Assembly: GCA_025667525.1 (NCBI GenBank) | Contig: CM046876.1 | Span: 483,000,557-483,064,556, forward strand | Origin: Glebionis coronaria | Taxonomy: Eukaryota > Streptophyta > Magnoliopsida > Asterales > Asteraceae | Length of the DNA: 64,000 nt | Direction: 5' to 3' | Shown here: in pieces, positions 34,343 through 47,984 of the stretch | Numbering within the stretch: position 1 is the first letter of the stretch | Layout of the letters: every line of letters begins with the position of its first letter | Notes under the pieces: generated by a model | Seen by the model: the letters and a program-made list of their open reading frames with translations, nothing else | What the model was told of the DNA's origin: nothing | Databases searched by the model: none | Program-made: the position numbers and the translations under genes

Positions 34343-36174
34343 TAATACGTAGATTTTACTAGGTTAAAATTTCGTTGTTCTCAGTTTCTAATCGAATTGA
34401 CCCGGTTTAATGTGTGACTCAGTTTTTCTTGGTAAAAAGAAAGGAAATTGATTATCTATTTTAAAATAAAGATGAAAATGTCGTTGAGTAGCTAAATAAA
34501 AATGAAACCTTGAAAGTATTAAACTAAAAATAAAGACTTTAAAAGAAAATAACAAAAGATTAAAAGAAATAAAACAAATTTTAAACTTAATAAAATGAAA
34601 ACTTTATAAGAATTAAACTTGAGACTTAAAAATTTATAAAAATGTAAACTTGAAAAATAAACTAAGACAAAACCTTTTGAAAATAAGCTAAGTAAAAATG
34701 GCGGGAAAAATAAAATTTTGAAAACAATTCGGGAAATAAGCTAAGTCCGAATACCAAAACTAGATACAATCCGAAATAAGTTGTCACACCTTATTCGGAA
34801 TCAATATTCCACATACAATCCGGAACGTATAACTCGTTACAATCCAGAATCCACAAAATTAAGTAATCTGGAATATGGTTGCCTTTGATCTAATCCGGAA
34901 TCAGCCTAAGCCCTTATCCGGAATCAGTGATTCTATGGTAATCCGGAATCCTTCTTATGCTTATCCGGAATCAATGAAGCTGCTTATCTGGAATACTTGA
35001 TCAAATCCTAATCCGGAATGTAGAATTGGCTACAATATGGAATGCCGAATTTCTTATCCGGAATCCTGGATTCTTTACACAATCCGGAATAAGTGTTTCT
35101 AACACTATCCGGAATATGTGTTTCTTATGCTAATTCGGAATATCCCCATTTTGGTCTTATCCGGAGTAACTTGGTACACTATTCGGAATACAGTGTTTGC
35201 TAGTAATCCGAGATAAGGGTTTAGAAAACCCGGATAAGGAAAATAATTAAGCAAAAATGAAAATAAGCTAAAATCTAATAAGCACTTAACTAAAACTTAA
35301 ACCAAAATGATTTTAAGAAAAAACTAATAAGCCACAATTTAAAAACTTTAAAAACACTAAATAATCTAAATTTTAAAAATCAACTTTTTATAGAAATAAA
35401 CTATTAAAAACACTTAATTAAAATTAATAAAATCACACAATAAGCACTAAACACAATAAGCTAAAAAGATCAAACACATCAAAACCATAAGAACAATCAA
35501 ACAAGCACATCAATTAAACAATAAGCATAAAGATTAAACAAACTACATGATTATGAAAGCAAAACAAAAGATTAAAAATAAGAAAGGTAGAATGAGAATG
35601 ATTTATGAAAAGCTTGAATTAAGATTAAGATTAAAGATTCAAATACAAGATTAATGTGAAAAGCTTGAAAACTTGAAAGTAAATCTAGAGAGAGAAAGTA
35701 ATTACCTACTCCTAAAGCATATAATAAAACTATCTAAATGAACTAACTAGCTAACCCTCTCCTAATGACATATTAGGAGGGTATTTATAGGAGGAGGGGA
35801 GGAGTGTTGATGCTTCTCTATTTCTTTTGTCTTTTTATCTTTTAATTTCTTCGTCTTTCTCGACTTTGTCTCGGGATTTGTCGAATGATAAAATGAACTC
35901 GTCTTCTAATTTTCTTCTATTATTAGACTTGGTTCTTCCACTTCGTTAAACTTCCGTATTTTTGCACTCTTGATTTTTTGACTTCGTCTTTTGTCTTTTT
36001 CTTCAATAAAAGCCCGTGAAAGCCCGTGTTTTCTTCCATTTTCATATTTTTGTCCTAAAACACAACAAAAACACAAACCACGCATAATTTCGACTTTTGC
36101 GACATCAATACACGTTTTGGTTTTGTTTTTATTATAATTAAGTGGCAAAAGGATAAGTGTTTTCACACTTATTA
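34343..36174 (-). repeat. 3' LTR of element F
   Basis: 1832 bases. The minus-strand start TAATAAGTGTGAAAACACTTATCC is clearly related to element B's LTR start TGATAGGTGTGTAAACACCC. Minus-strand TATA box CTATAAATAC at 35790-35781. A motif array lies at 34745-35240. Confidence 0.88.
34745..35240 (-). repeat. LTR array of about 20 ATTCCGGAT motifs (3' LTR of F)
   Basis: AATCCGGAAT-type cores (minus strand ATTCCGGATT) recur about 20 times in 500 bases with variable spacers of 10-25 bases. Decayed variants such as TCTGGAAT, TCCAGAAT and TCCGAAAT differ mostly by C-to-T or G-to-A at the CCGG. The right LTR copy is at 42174-42668. Confidence 0.82.
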
Positions 36175-38270
36175 AATCCCCTACACTTGACCATTGCAAT
36201 GCCCTCATGCAATGCATTAATTATAAAGCAAGATTTACATTCTCCATCATAATTAACCCACCTTGGCCTTTATTAAATACTAGACAATAAAGAAACTTAA
36301 AAAGATAGAAAATTACAAAATATTTGAAAGAAGTAAACAAGTAAAGAAATATAAGACTTACATTAGGGCTTTGGTGTCATGAATGTTTATCACCCTCAAA
36401 TTTCACGTTCCCCATACCAAGATTAAAAACGAGATCATTGTTATTATAAGTTAGTAAAGCTAACACTTACTCATGTTGCTCAATTATTCACTTACCTTAT
36501 TCCTAGGTGTATCTCTTATATTTGATTATTGTCTTGAATGATCACGAGGATGCATTGTCGACTTATTTCGATAGTTTATTTACGACGAAAATAAAGTAGG
36601 ACGATTTAATCAATAGTCAGCTAAAGGACAAAATATTTTAAAACTGCTTCTCGAAACCTCATAAAGTTGATATCTTGGCATAACTCGCTTCACGATTGAG
36701 ACCTTTCTCGGATCGATATTTGGAATTGACTTCATACTTTGAATCTTGAGAGATGATCTTGAAATAATGGTCTTCTCTTTATAATAGGAATTTCTTCACT
36801 TGAAGTTTGTGAGATATTCTTCATACTTGGACCACGACTTCTTCATTTTTCTCCAATCTTTATTTGGGATATTGATATACAATGATCCGCCTCCTATTAG
36901 GACTTGGATCTATTTATCCTCATACCTTGCCAGGGTCTTTTCGGATAGACTTCTCCATGATCTTTAGGGGAGTATTTGCTTTTCGTCGTGTGTCTCGATC
37001 CTTCATATTAATTTTTGATAAATGATTCTTCACATCACTTTGGATATTTAGCAACAAAATGTAGCCCTCATGCCTTGTTAGGACCTTTTCGGACTCGCCA
37101 ATCTTCGCATCCCGCTTCAATAAGTTATGCCTTGGCTATGAACTCTAATTAATACCGAGCAACTTTTAAATGATCTTGTGCTAGAAGCTAAGTAACTTTT
37201 CAAATCGTACAACCTTACTTATTGAAATAATTTATTAACAAGCGATGGGAGAAAAAGCTCATAATTAACTTACATAAATTCATGAAAGAATACCAAACTT
37301 ATAATTGACTCTATCATCTCTCGTTCTCCACAATTTAAAATCTCAAGGAATGAGACTCGTGGATGCTTAGCCTATTAAATCAAAGTTTTGGGTTTTCAAG
37401 TCATCTATAGGTTCTTGCAACTTCTTAGACTTTTTCAAGTTTAGAATTCGCATTTTAAAGTTCCCTTGATAAACCACTTTCTAGGATCAATTATAGGAAC
37501 TTGCAAAAAGTTCTTGTTCTTAACCCGTATGAGTTAAGACTTTCACGTTTTAAAGTTTCCTATATAAAAGTCTAGCAAAACTTTATTTAAACACGTTAAG
37601 GATACTATCTAGAGTAAACTTGGATAAGTAAACTCGGGTTGAGTCAAAAGATTCATGACGGGCCTAATATATCAAAGACATCTAAACTTATTAAAATCAT
37701 TTTATTAAAATTTATTCTAGCAATGAAAGAAAATAACGATAACAAAGGAAAAAATACTAGGCCAAAATAGATCAAAAATTTTGAAAAATATCGAAAAATA
37801 AATTTTCCGGTTAAAATGAGGACAAATTCAAGGAATAGCCCACTTAACTTCGATAGAAGTCCCCCTACACTTAAGATAAACATTGTCCTCAATGTTTAAG
37901 CATGTGGGAGTAAACTCCCTTACACTTAGGATATTGTGCACGTTGTTTAAATCTTGCTAAGGAAGAGACAACTAAATTGATTCCTATTTTAATATTGAAG
38001 AATATAAAATAGTGAATCAAAAGAGTTTAGGATAAAACCGGGAAGACGGGAACATGGAATCACGGGTTGTCAAAAGTCATCAAAAGTAGATATTTGAAAG
38101 CTTGAATCCCTGCACATCATAAGAAAGAAAACAACAAACACATACTAGGGTCTCCCCCTACACTTATTATGAAAACGGATAAAAAGGATAGATCATCGGG
38201 TTGCCTCCCAAGAAGCACTTGTTTTTGTTCACCGAGTCGTGAGCCTGGCTCGACCTTGATTACAATGGTA
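36175..38270 (-). other. Non-coding 3' tail of element F
   Basis: Holds the same landmarks as the tail of B in the same order: purine tract at the LTR edge (36175-36190), TAACTTATAATAACAATGATC block (36430-36455), CCGAAAAGG...AAGGCATGAGG block twice (36914-36946 and 37066-37094), palindrome AAACATTG/CAATGTTT at 37878-37897 between purine tracts, and AAGTGTAGGGGGAGACC near 38150. No supported gene. Confidence 0.6.
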
Positions 38271-41200
38271 AGAACCTTGAAGAACATCCACTGGTGTCAA
38301 ATACATGGTTATCATCCATCAAATAGCACAAGCTTAAGGTGAAGAGCACAAGCCAAAGAAGAGTAGGCGAGGTTCCCTTAAGCAGTTGTTGAGCATGGTG
38401 GTAGAAAGTATGATGAAGTGAAAGCATAGCTCCATAGTTTCCAAAAGTCTTTCCTTTTATTTCATCAGATGGATACTGAGATGGCTTAAAAATGTGACAC
38501 CCGGATCGAACACCATTTCATTTAAGGGAAAATAAGACTTGGTCTCAGTAGACCTTGAAGATTCGCCCATAAACCGCACAATCTCATCCGAAGAAGGTGG
38601 AAAGAGAGGTGTCAAGACAGAGGTACTACGGATGTTGGTGTTGTCAGGTTTCTTCTCCTTTAAAATGGGTTTCTTGACATCCGAAGGAGGGTAGAGACCA
38701 TAATCAAAGTCCTATGGAGGAGAATCATGCTCATTTGGAAATTAGGTATTTAGAAAAGTGGCAAAATCTTCCTCAAATGAGTAATTATCCAAAGTATCAA
38801 GTATTTTTGGCGGAGGATCTTCATCAAAAATAGGAGCATAATCATCAGTAGAAGACATAACACTTGAAGAATCACTCAAAAGAGTGTCAACATCATCAAG
38901 TCATCATAAGTCGGCATGTCTTTATACTCTGAAGTAAAATCATCATAATCATCCAAATCGGAATTAGAGTCATCATCATATTCATCATAGATTGGTGGAG
39001 AATTATAAATTGGTGGGGGGGGATCCAAATTGGAGAGAGAATCATTAGAATCATCCACATGGTTTTGAAAAAGTGGATTATCATAGCAAGTCTCGAAAAG
39101 AGGATTGTCATGTAGCACAAAATCATCAAGCTTTGTACTTTCCAAAGGAGTTGTAACAAGCTCGTCTTGAAGCACATCAATCATTTTCGCCGATTCTTTT
39201 CCATTTGATTTACTTGTAATCTTCCCCATCTTAAAAACTTGTTGATCATTGCCGACCTTTAAAATTAATTCACCTTCGATAACATCGACTAAAGCTTTTC
39301 CGGTTCTCAAGAATGGCCGTCCAAGTATTAACGGAATACGAGGGTCCATTTCATAATCAACAACAACAAAATCGACCGGAAAAGTGAAGGTACCAACTTT
39401 AACAAAAACATCTTCGGCAATACCAACAGGGTAAGCGAGAGTTCGATTTGCTAGCTCAAGAGTTATCTTTGTTGGTGTAGGTCGGGTAATGATAACATTT
39501 TCCAAACACTTAATGACATCAAATTAATACTTGCCCCGAGATTGGCTAAGGAAGTAAATTCTTCAACTTTGTTAAATGTACAAGGTAGCACAAAACGACC
39601 GGGATCTCCAAGTTTTTCCAGAAGTTCTTTAAGAAGGACTGCAGAACAATTTTCATTTAAACAGTTGTTGACAAACTCAGCCATTTTCTCCTTCTTACTA
39701 AGCAATTCCTTGAATGCCTTGAAAAATTTCGGCATTTAGACAAGTTCTTCAACAAGGCTAATGTTGAAATTCATTTGGGAGATCATCTTCAAATAGGTAC
39801 TGATTTGAGAATCCTCCTTAGTGAGCACTTTGTACTTGTCTAATCTTGAAGGATAAGGAATATTGGGTTTAGGTGGTGTAGGTGTAGAAGGTGAAGGTTG
39901 AGATGGTGAAGGGTTTTTCTTTGGTACTTCTTCCGAAAGAGGTGGAGACGGTAATGTAGAACTAGTACTAGGTGTGGTAGTAGGAGGAATAAATGGGGGT
40001 GGAGGAGGTGTAGATGGAGTAACTGGGGAAGGGATATATGGTCCTACTAAAGTTGCTCCACTGCGTGTAGTAATAGCACTCACATTAGCTCTAGGGTTTG
40101 TTTCGGTTGTAGAAGGAAGAGCACCTTGGGGACGAAGGGTTTCAAAGGTTTGAAACATTTGAACGAATTTCCTATCCGTAGAATCTTGCATCGCTCTTGT
40201 CGATTCTTGCATTACTTGCATCATTTTCTCATGTTCAGTCAATTTTTGTAGAACCAAGTCCATTGGCGGATGAGGTAAATTGGACCCTTGTTGTTGAAAA
40301 CCTTGGTTTGGGTATTGGTTATATGGTTGAAAACCTTGAGGATTGAAACCTTGGTTTTGTATTAGATAAGCTCCTTGATTAGCATTGTAGCCCCTCACAT
40401 TTGCATTTTGTTGAAAATTTGCTCTTGGTGGCCCTTAGTTGTTTTGGGTGGGTAGGTGTGGTCTTTGTTTAAAACCGGGTGGAGCCAAGTAATTCGTCGA
40501 GTTGTAGGACAAGTGATTAACATCGACATTAGGCTTGAAGTGAACTCTCTCCGTGTTGTTGTAAGCATACACTTCCCCGTGAGATTGATCATATGCTTTA
40601 TCACAATTAGCATAAGAGTGTGGCCCACCACAAGTTTCAGAAGTAATATTGAGAGCATGGGTATGTTGATTAGGAGGGTTATCTTTTAAAACAAGTTGTT
40701 TTATTGCTGAAGTAAGTTCCTTAAGTTGATTAGACGTCTCACTCTCACTAGCACTAGCCATAGTAGCCCTAACACTCTTGGTTTGGACTTTAGCTTTGGT
40801 CTCAATAATTGCCCAAGCCTCATTCATAGTTTTCACCAGAATATTACCCCCCGAGGCACTATTTAGTGAATCTTGGTCACTCAAACTTAATCCATTATAA
40901 AAAGTATTAATTTGATGTACCTTTGTAAAACCGTGTTATGGACACTTTCTTAAAAGCTCCTTAAAATGATCCCAAGATTCACTAAACGTCTCATTGTACT
41001 TTTGTTCAAAGTTAATGAAGTCATTCCACAAAGCGGTAGTACGTGAGGGTGGGAAAAAGTAATTGATAAACTTGGTCTCAAGGTCCGCCCATGTTGTAAT
41101 ACTTTGGGGTGGTTCCTTATCAAGCCAAGTCCGGCCTTGTCCCTCGAGGGAGATAGGAAAGAGGAGCAAACAAATTGCCTCTTGTGAAACCCCATTGTAT

Positions 41201-41475
41201 TTAACAATATTGGATAAGTGTACGAACCTCTTGATGTGATCGTGAGGATCATCATGAGTGCGTCCTAAGAAAGGTGTTGTGGAAACCATTTGAATGAAAC
41301 CGGACTTGAGCTCGAAGTTATTAGCATCAATAGCCGGTACCACAATCACATCTTCATTGCCTTCAACATGTGACTGCAAGAGCTCAATCATTGGACGATT
41401 ATCCATTGCGTTAACAACCGGAGGCTCGATGATAGCGGCTTGAATGGACTTCCTTTTGCGTGAACAGGTACGCAT
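38271..41475 (-). pseudogene. Gag-protease gene of element F, broken
   Basis: ATG at 41475 (MRTCSRKRK). The gag domain carries ICLLLFPISLEGQGRTWLDK and ESWDHFKELLRKCP, then a TAA at 40936; the frame continues through a stop at 40435 and a stop at 39736. A CX2CX3HX4C-like knuckle remnant reads ETCGGPHSYANC. A Pro/Ser/Thr-rich linker precedes the protease region, where ANLGASINLM has Asn in place of the catalytic Asp, and a frameshift near 39500 separates IPLILGRPFL. Downstream, near 38500, MVFDPGV marks the terminal module. So the product cannot be a working polyprotein. Confidence 0.75.
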
Positions 41476-41730
41476 ACACCTACACAAGAAAAGAATAGCA
41501 AAGAAATATAAAAATAATGGTTAACGTGAAAAGAAAATATTTTTGGTGCAAAACTTTGAAAAAGAAATGCTTTTTATGGACTTTTAAATGTTTTTGGATT
41601 TTTGAAATTTTTGATTTTTATAGATTTTTGAAAATTTTTGAAATTTTGCAAGAAAAATAACGTTCAGAAGTGAATGGTCCCAAAATCCAACGCGTCTCTC
41701 ACAAAAAACCGTTAATCTTCACGAAAAGAG

Positions 41731-41745
41731 CCGGCAGCGGCACCA
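41731..41745 (-). promoter_or_regulatory. Primer binding site of element F
   Basis: The minus strand reads TGGTGCCGCTGCCGG, three bases after the LTR end. One C-to-T change from the site in element B. Confidence 0.85.
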
Positions 41746-41748
41746 TTT

Positions 41749-43641
41749 TAATACGTAGATTTTACTAGGTTAAAAGTTCGTTGTTCTCGGTTTCTAATCG
41801 AATTGACCCAGTTTAATGTGTGACTCAGTTGTTCTTGGTAAAAAGAAAGGAAATTGATTATCTATTTTAAAATAAAGATGAAAATATCGTTGAGTAACTA
41901 AATAAAAATGAAACCTTGAAAGTATTAAACTAAAAATAAATACTTTAAAAGAAAATGACAAAAGATTAAAAGAAATAAAACAAAATTTAAACTTAATAAA
42001 ATGAAAACTTTAAAAATGATAACTTTATAAAAATTAAACTTGAGAATTAAAAATTTATAAAAATGTAAACTTGAAAAATAAACTAAGACAAAACACTTTT
42101 GAAAATAAGCTAAGTAAAAATGGCGGGAAAAATAAAATTTTGTAAACAATTCGGGAAATAAAACAAAAGCTAAGTCGGAATACCAAAACTGGATACAATC
42201 CGGAATAAGTTGTCACACCTTATTCGGAATCAATATTCCACATACAATCCGGAATGTAGAAGTCGTTACAATCCGAAATCCACAAAATTAAGTAACTCGG
42301 AATACGGTTGCCTTTGATCTAATCCGGAATCAGCCTAAGCCCTTATCCGGAATCAGTGATTCTATGGTAATCCGGAATCCTTCTTATGCTTATCCGGAAT
42401 CAATGAAGTTGCTTATCCGGAATACTTGATCAACTCCTAATCCGGAATGTAGAATTGGCTACAATCCGGAATGCTGAATTTCTTATCCGGAATCCTGGAT
42501 TCTTTACACAATCCGGTATAAGTGTTTCTAACACTATCCGGAATATGTGTTTCTTATGCTAATTCGAAATATCCCCATTTTGGTCTTATCCGGAATAACT
42601 TGGTACACTATTGGGAATATGGTGTTTGCTAGTAATCCGGGATAAGGGTTTAGAAAACCCGGATAAGGAAAATAATTAAGAAAAATTGAAAATAAGCTAA
42701 AATCTAATAAGCACTTAACTAAAACTTAAACCAAAATGATTTTAAGAAAAAACTAATAAGCCACAATTTAAATACTTTAGAAACACTAAATAATCTAAAT
42801 TTTAAAAATCAACTTTTTATAAAAATAAACTATTAAAAACACTTAACTAAAATTAAGAAAATCACACAATAAGCACTAAACACAATAAGCTAAAAAGATC
42901 AAACACATCAAAACCATAAGAACAATCAAACAAGCACATCAATTAAACAATAAGCATAAAGATTAAACAAAGTACATGATTATGAAATCAAAACAAAAGA
43001 TTAAAAATAAGAAAGGTCGAATGAGAATGATTTATGAAAAGCTTGAAATAAGATTCAAATACAAGATTAGTGTGAAAAGCTTGAAAACTTAAAAGTAAAT
43101 CTAGAGAGAGAAAGTAATTACCTACTCCTAAAGCATATAATAAAATTATCTAAATTAACTAACTAGCTAACCCTCTCCTAATGACATATTAGGAGGATAT
43201 TTATAGGAGGATGGGAGGAGTGTTGATGCTTCTCTCTTTCTTTTGTCTTTTTGTCTTTTAATTTATTTCTCTTTCTCGACTTTGTCTCGGGATTTGTCGA
43301 ATGATAAAATGAACTCGTCTTCTAATTTTCTTCTATTATTAGACTTCGTTCTTCGACTTCGTTAAACTTTTGTCTTTAGACTTTTTATTCGATAAATCTT
43401 CAGAATAGGCCTTTGACTTCCGTCTTTTTGCACTCTTGATCTTTCTACTTCGTCTTTTGTCTTTTTCTTCGATAAAAGCCCGTGAAAGCCCGTGTTTTCT
43501 TCCTTTTTCATATTTTGGTCCTAAAACACAACAAAAACACAAACCACGCATAATTCCGACTTTTACGACATCAAATACACGTTTTGGTCTTGTTTTTATT
43601 ATAATTAAGTGGCATAAGGATAAGTGTTTTCACACTTATTA
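41749..43641 (-). repeat. 5' LTR of element F
   Basis: 1893 bases, TAATACG...CTTATTA on the plus strand. TATA box (minus CTATAAATATC) at 43206-43196. It keeps 50-60 bases near 43370-43430 that the 3' LTR lacks. The motif array at 42174-42668 is slightly less decayed than the other copy at several sites (for example TCCGGAAT at 42416 versus TCTGGAAT). Confidence 0.88.
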
Positions 43642-46081
43642 ATGATAAATCAAGTGTATGTACTTATTGATAAAAAATAACCTTTTCCTTTGGCCATGCC
43701 ACAAAACTACCTTTACATCCTTAACCATTTATAAACCATTATTTCCGTCATCAGGTTTGAATGTTGCATCCACTAGGGATTCATCAACTGAAACTTTGTA
43801 GCAATTTTTTGATAGTGGTTGGTTATGAATGATTACATTGTCTCCATCCTTAGACTTGTATACCCACCCGATCCCAATAATAATTGTCCTAGAGATGTTC
43901 CACAGTTTTCACTTAAATGTCTGAAAAAAATATGTTTACATGCGTTAATATGGAATAAATTAAACAAGTAATTATATGAATAATGATGAAATACTTACAT
44001 CTGGTAGTAATGGTGGAGAATGATTTACTTTCGATTTTGAAGGTGTACGCTTCTTTCGTAATGATGAAATAGGTACGTATTGTTGTGTCGAGGGAGACAG
44101 ATTTTGTTGTGATCCGGAAGCTAGATAAATATCTTCTTGAGATTTGGAATTTTGAAGTGGAGACTTGTTTTCCAATGATCTAGTCTTATTTTTTGCTCCC
44201 CTAGTTCTAGCAGGTACCTGCATATATACATAACACAATAAATAAGTCATGTATAGTACAATTTAGAAACCAGACATGTTTTTTTTATAACTTACCTTGT
44301 TCGCAGTTGCAGTTGCAGCTGCAGTTGCAGTGTCCAAATCCTTGTTCGAAGTTGCAGTTGTCTTAGACATTGGAAATAACACACCCTTCTAAAGTCCACC
44401 ACCACTGATCGACGTCCTTTGCTCTTCACTAGGTATTGTGTTCAATGTATTATGTTCTAGTTGTAATACCTGCAATATATAAGTATGTTAATTGTTATTG
44501 GTATTACAGACTGAAAATCATCAAATCAAAATTAGAAAACTAGTCTTACATTTGAATCACTTGGCGTTAACTTTTCTATATTAACCCCATGTACAGACAT
44601 AAGTTTCAACATTTTATTAAGAGTTTCCTGTGTTTGTGACATCTGGGTGGTTAATTAAGTGACTGTAATCTCTTTATCTTTGCGCGTCTGTCTCTCCTTA
44701 TCAAGTTCAGTTTCTAGCATCGCAATCCACATCAGTTCCTTGTTTCCTTCTAGGTAGATCAAAAAACTTCCTGCACGTAACTCTGCCTCCCACTCCTCTT
44801 GCATACCCTCCCTTGACCTTTCCTAATACATGTGATAATGAATCTGTGCCACTATCAACCGTCAAGGTTCCATCTCTGATCTGGTCCTCTGCCTCCAGCT
44901 GCACACAAAAAAATAGTAAATAATTTATTATACGAATATAAACATAATATACAAAAATTTGCAATAACACTTACAATCTTAGTGCTAACTTTGATTGTTT
45001 CATCATCTGTCTCTTTTCTGTCTTTTCTGACGCTTCCATTAAACCATAATACACCACCCGGGGGGGGGGTTCTTGATCTTGTTTAATTTCTTGTTTTATG
45101 ATCTTCCAAACATCAAATGCATACAGATGAAAAGTTAAACCAACATGGACAACAGTGTTCGGATATTACAGCAATATAACCTTACCATTTGGTCTTTTAT
45201 AAATACATAACCACCACATCCCATTGTATGCTAATAAAGAGACTTAGAACGCGCCAATTTATTTGCAGCTGATTTAACCTAACAAAAGAGATTAATCGAT
45301 GAGAAGTTGCTAGTACGTAACAGAGTGTGTTTGTCATACAGAGTTTCCAAACAATATATACATACTGTGTTTATAAATGTAAAACGAAATAGAAATTAAC
45401 AACCTTAAATCCTTATGTGGCTCTGTGGTTTACAAAAGCGACCCATAGTTCGGCATTGACGATTGCTCTGTAATTCTTTGGAACTTCATTTAGTTTTTTA
45501 GGTTTATCTAGGTTGGGAACTATGTGCTTTGCTGCCAATTTACTTCTGATATGTCTTAGAAGTTCACCTAGCTTATTCATAACCAACTTTTTAAGGGACA
45601 CATCAAAGTCAAAGTATTGTTGCACATATTAACATAATGTTAAAGTAAATGTAGGAATAAGAGTAATAGATGGGTAAAAAAATTTGTATGTGTACCGTGG
45701 TTTCAGTCCAAAGTTTTTCTCTTGCTTCCTCCTTCACATCTTTCCACGATATAATCTTCAATCCTATCTGCTCCCGAACCGTGTCTCCTAAAAACTGATA
45801 AACAATGATCTGTTTGGCCCTGATATTCTATTCAGTGCATCAAAGTTTACATTTATCTTCATGACACCTGGTTTTCCATATTTTATCCGAAACTTGGATA
45901 ACCTAGTTATACCCCTCCTATTAACAACCTTCTATTTAATGGTGTCTTCATCCTCATCTGATTGATCACCATAATCCTTTGATTCATAGTCTCCTTGATT
46001 ATGGTGATTTACATCATGATTATTAACCAAAGAATCATCATCATTAACAATATAATCTTGATCATCGTTTACAGTGTTCAT

Positions 46082-47984
46082 GATTATTGACCACAAATTG
46101 ATGTGTACAAGAACAATAAGTGGAAATGGATGAAACTAATGAAAAAGTAATTGAGTTTTGTATATTTTGTGATTTTGGAGAAAAATCATGGTTTGATATG
46201 GAGTTGGAGTTAGAAAATTATGGTAACTACATATGCATTTACTTAGCATGGACATTCAAAATTTTCGTAAACATTTTGGCTCCAAATACAAAAATTAAAC
46301 AACCAAATATTTTGAACTCCAATTTGCCTCCAAATTAAATATTCAAACTAGGTAAACTTTCCCATTGAGTTTCCTGGTAAAAATAAATTTTGAACAAAAT
46401 TTTATACTATTTTACACATTTTAACATTCAACCAAAAACCTTTAGTTTACACTGCATAAAAACTTGAACTCATATATTATAAGAAAATGGATATAACATA
46501 TAATGAATTGTACATGGCCTTAAAAATACTTATATTAACTAATTAACAAACTCGTATTGTTGATTACAGATAACTGATAATTGTTTCATAATGATAGTAA
46601 TGCATACAAATCTATTAAATTGTTGTGACCTGTAGGTTGAAAATACTACAGGTGCCCAGCAATAGCAGGCCAACAAAACACAAAAAATTTGTTCATATTA
46701 CACAGGGAGAACTGACATCATCCAACCTTCCAACCTTCCTTTTCCCTTTGTTGTTGCTCCCCTCTGCAGCATTCCTTGAACGAACCTTCTTACATTATGT
46801 ATGCCTACAATAGGAGTTTGAAACTGTGAAGGGCGAATACATGGAGTACTTAAAGAACTTTTGGTCAAATCCCGAATCGGACTTCTATTGCTAGGGGTGG
46901 GCGAAATTTAGCACTTTCAGAAGTAGATGATGAAGTGTCTGATTCAATATGAATAACTTCTGCAAACATGTACATATTAATGTTAATTATATGTCGACGA
47001 AGGGATTGTTTGGCAGTATGTGTAGCATGGTTGTGGATGCCCTAACAACATTTGTATTTGTATGCATATGTTTGTATAGGGGACCATATCCAACTAATTT
47101 CAAAAAACCTAAAACAATATCATACCAAAAAACCTGTAACTATAATATACCATGGGACCATATCCGGACACATTAACAAAACCCATAACCAAGATTGAAA
47201 CATAGACCATATAAACACGTTAATTAAAAATGACATAGATTAAGAAGGGTTATAGTCCTATAAATCAAATCACGTTAATGAAAAATGACATAGGTCCACA
47301 TACATGCATTAAAAATTAGTGTAAACCCTAATACCATGACAAACTTACACTATTCATATGAACCCTAATATTTAAATTGAACAATACTGATTGTTGCCTT
47401 ACCTTTTTCCTGATGCTTCATGTCGTTAATGATTGTGTAGATAGGCGACTATTGTGTATGAGGGTTATATTTTTTTTATTTTGTATTGGATGAAGATTTA
47501 GGGTTTGTTCTTCCTGTGTGTGATTCTGAAGATGGTGGCGGTTACAAGATGGTTGTTGGATATTGTGTGTGTTTAATGAAAATGTAAATATTAAAATTAC
47601 TTAATAATAAAATTATAATTAACATTTAATTATTAAAAGTTAATAATAAAAAAATAATAAGTAAATAAAAAACATATATGTTGTATTTTTATTAAAAACA
47701 TTTTTGTTAAAATTAACTAACTTTAAAAAGGTTATAATTTTAAACATAAAATTAAAATATTACTTTAAATGTAAACATAAAATTATAGTTAAATAACTTA
47801 AATATATAAGGTTATAATAATCACCTTGAATATCTTTTGGTTTTTAAGCAGTATGTGTTATTTAGTTGAGCTTTATATCAATCACCTTGAATAATCATCT
47901 CAAGCAATTTAATATGAATAAGGTCGATTTTGAATGGTCGGTTTAATAAGGTTAGGGTGACAACATTATAGTTTAGTAATGGGT
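46082..47984. other. CACTA interior, no clear gene
   Basis: AT-rich. A minus-strand open stretch at about 46905-46690 could be an exon remnant (pieces such as SNRSPIRDLTKSSLSTPC and RRFVQGMLQRGATTKGKGR), but it matches nothing I recognise. From 47570 the sequence is mostly A and T. Confidence 0.35.

Larger units (their letters stand above)
34343..43641 (-). mobile_element. Element F: minus-strand Gypsy gag-protease element with TA...TA LTRs
   Basis: LTRs at 34343-36174 and 41749-43641 flank 5.57 kb. The tRNA-Asp-type primer site lies at 41745-41731 and the tract GTGTAGGGGATT (minus) abuts the 3' LTR. Like A it encodes only gag and protease, here broken, followed by an EDxxFDPG-type remnant and a long non-coding tail shared with A and B. 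The LTRs differ at many positions and by a roughly 50-60 bp gap near 35955 versus 43370-43430, so F is older than B. Confidence 0.9.
33960..46081 (-). pseudogene. Transposase_24 (TNPA-like) gene of the CACTA element, multi-exon, broken, split by element F
   Basis: Exon-like pieces on the minus strand: ATG at 46081 (MNTVNDDQ, acidic), RGITRLSKFRIKYGKPG, FLGDTVREQIGLKIISWKDVK ending at a GT donor near 45695; LRHIRSKLAAKHIVPNLDKPKKLNEVPKN (45413-45610); ANKLARSKSLY-stop-HTMG near 45240; a piece with a nine-G run at 45061; SLSHVLGKVKGGYARGVGGRVT (44790-44850); a basic Ser-rich exon (43990-44210); TIIIGIGWVYKSKDGDNV...VSVDES (43731-43870); and IKAFVESATKIGSKRSMNIPAG (34100-34270). This is the plant Ptta/En/Spm domain order. 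At least three internal stops and two shifts disable it. F sits in an intron. Confidence 0.65.

Noticed and set aside
46690..46905. Possible extra exon of the minus-strand CACTA gene
   Set aside because: Open only about 70 codons, no clear splice sites, no recognised match. Noted but not called.
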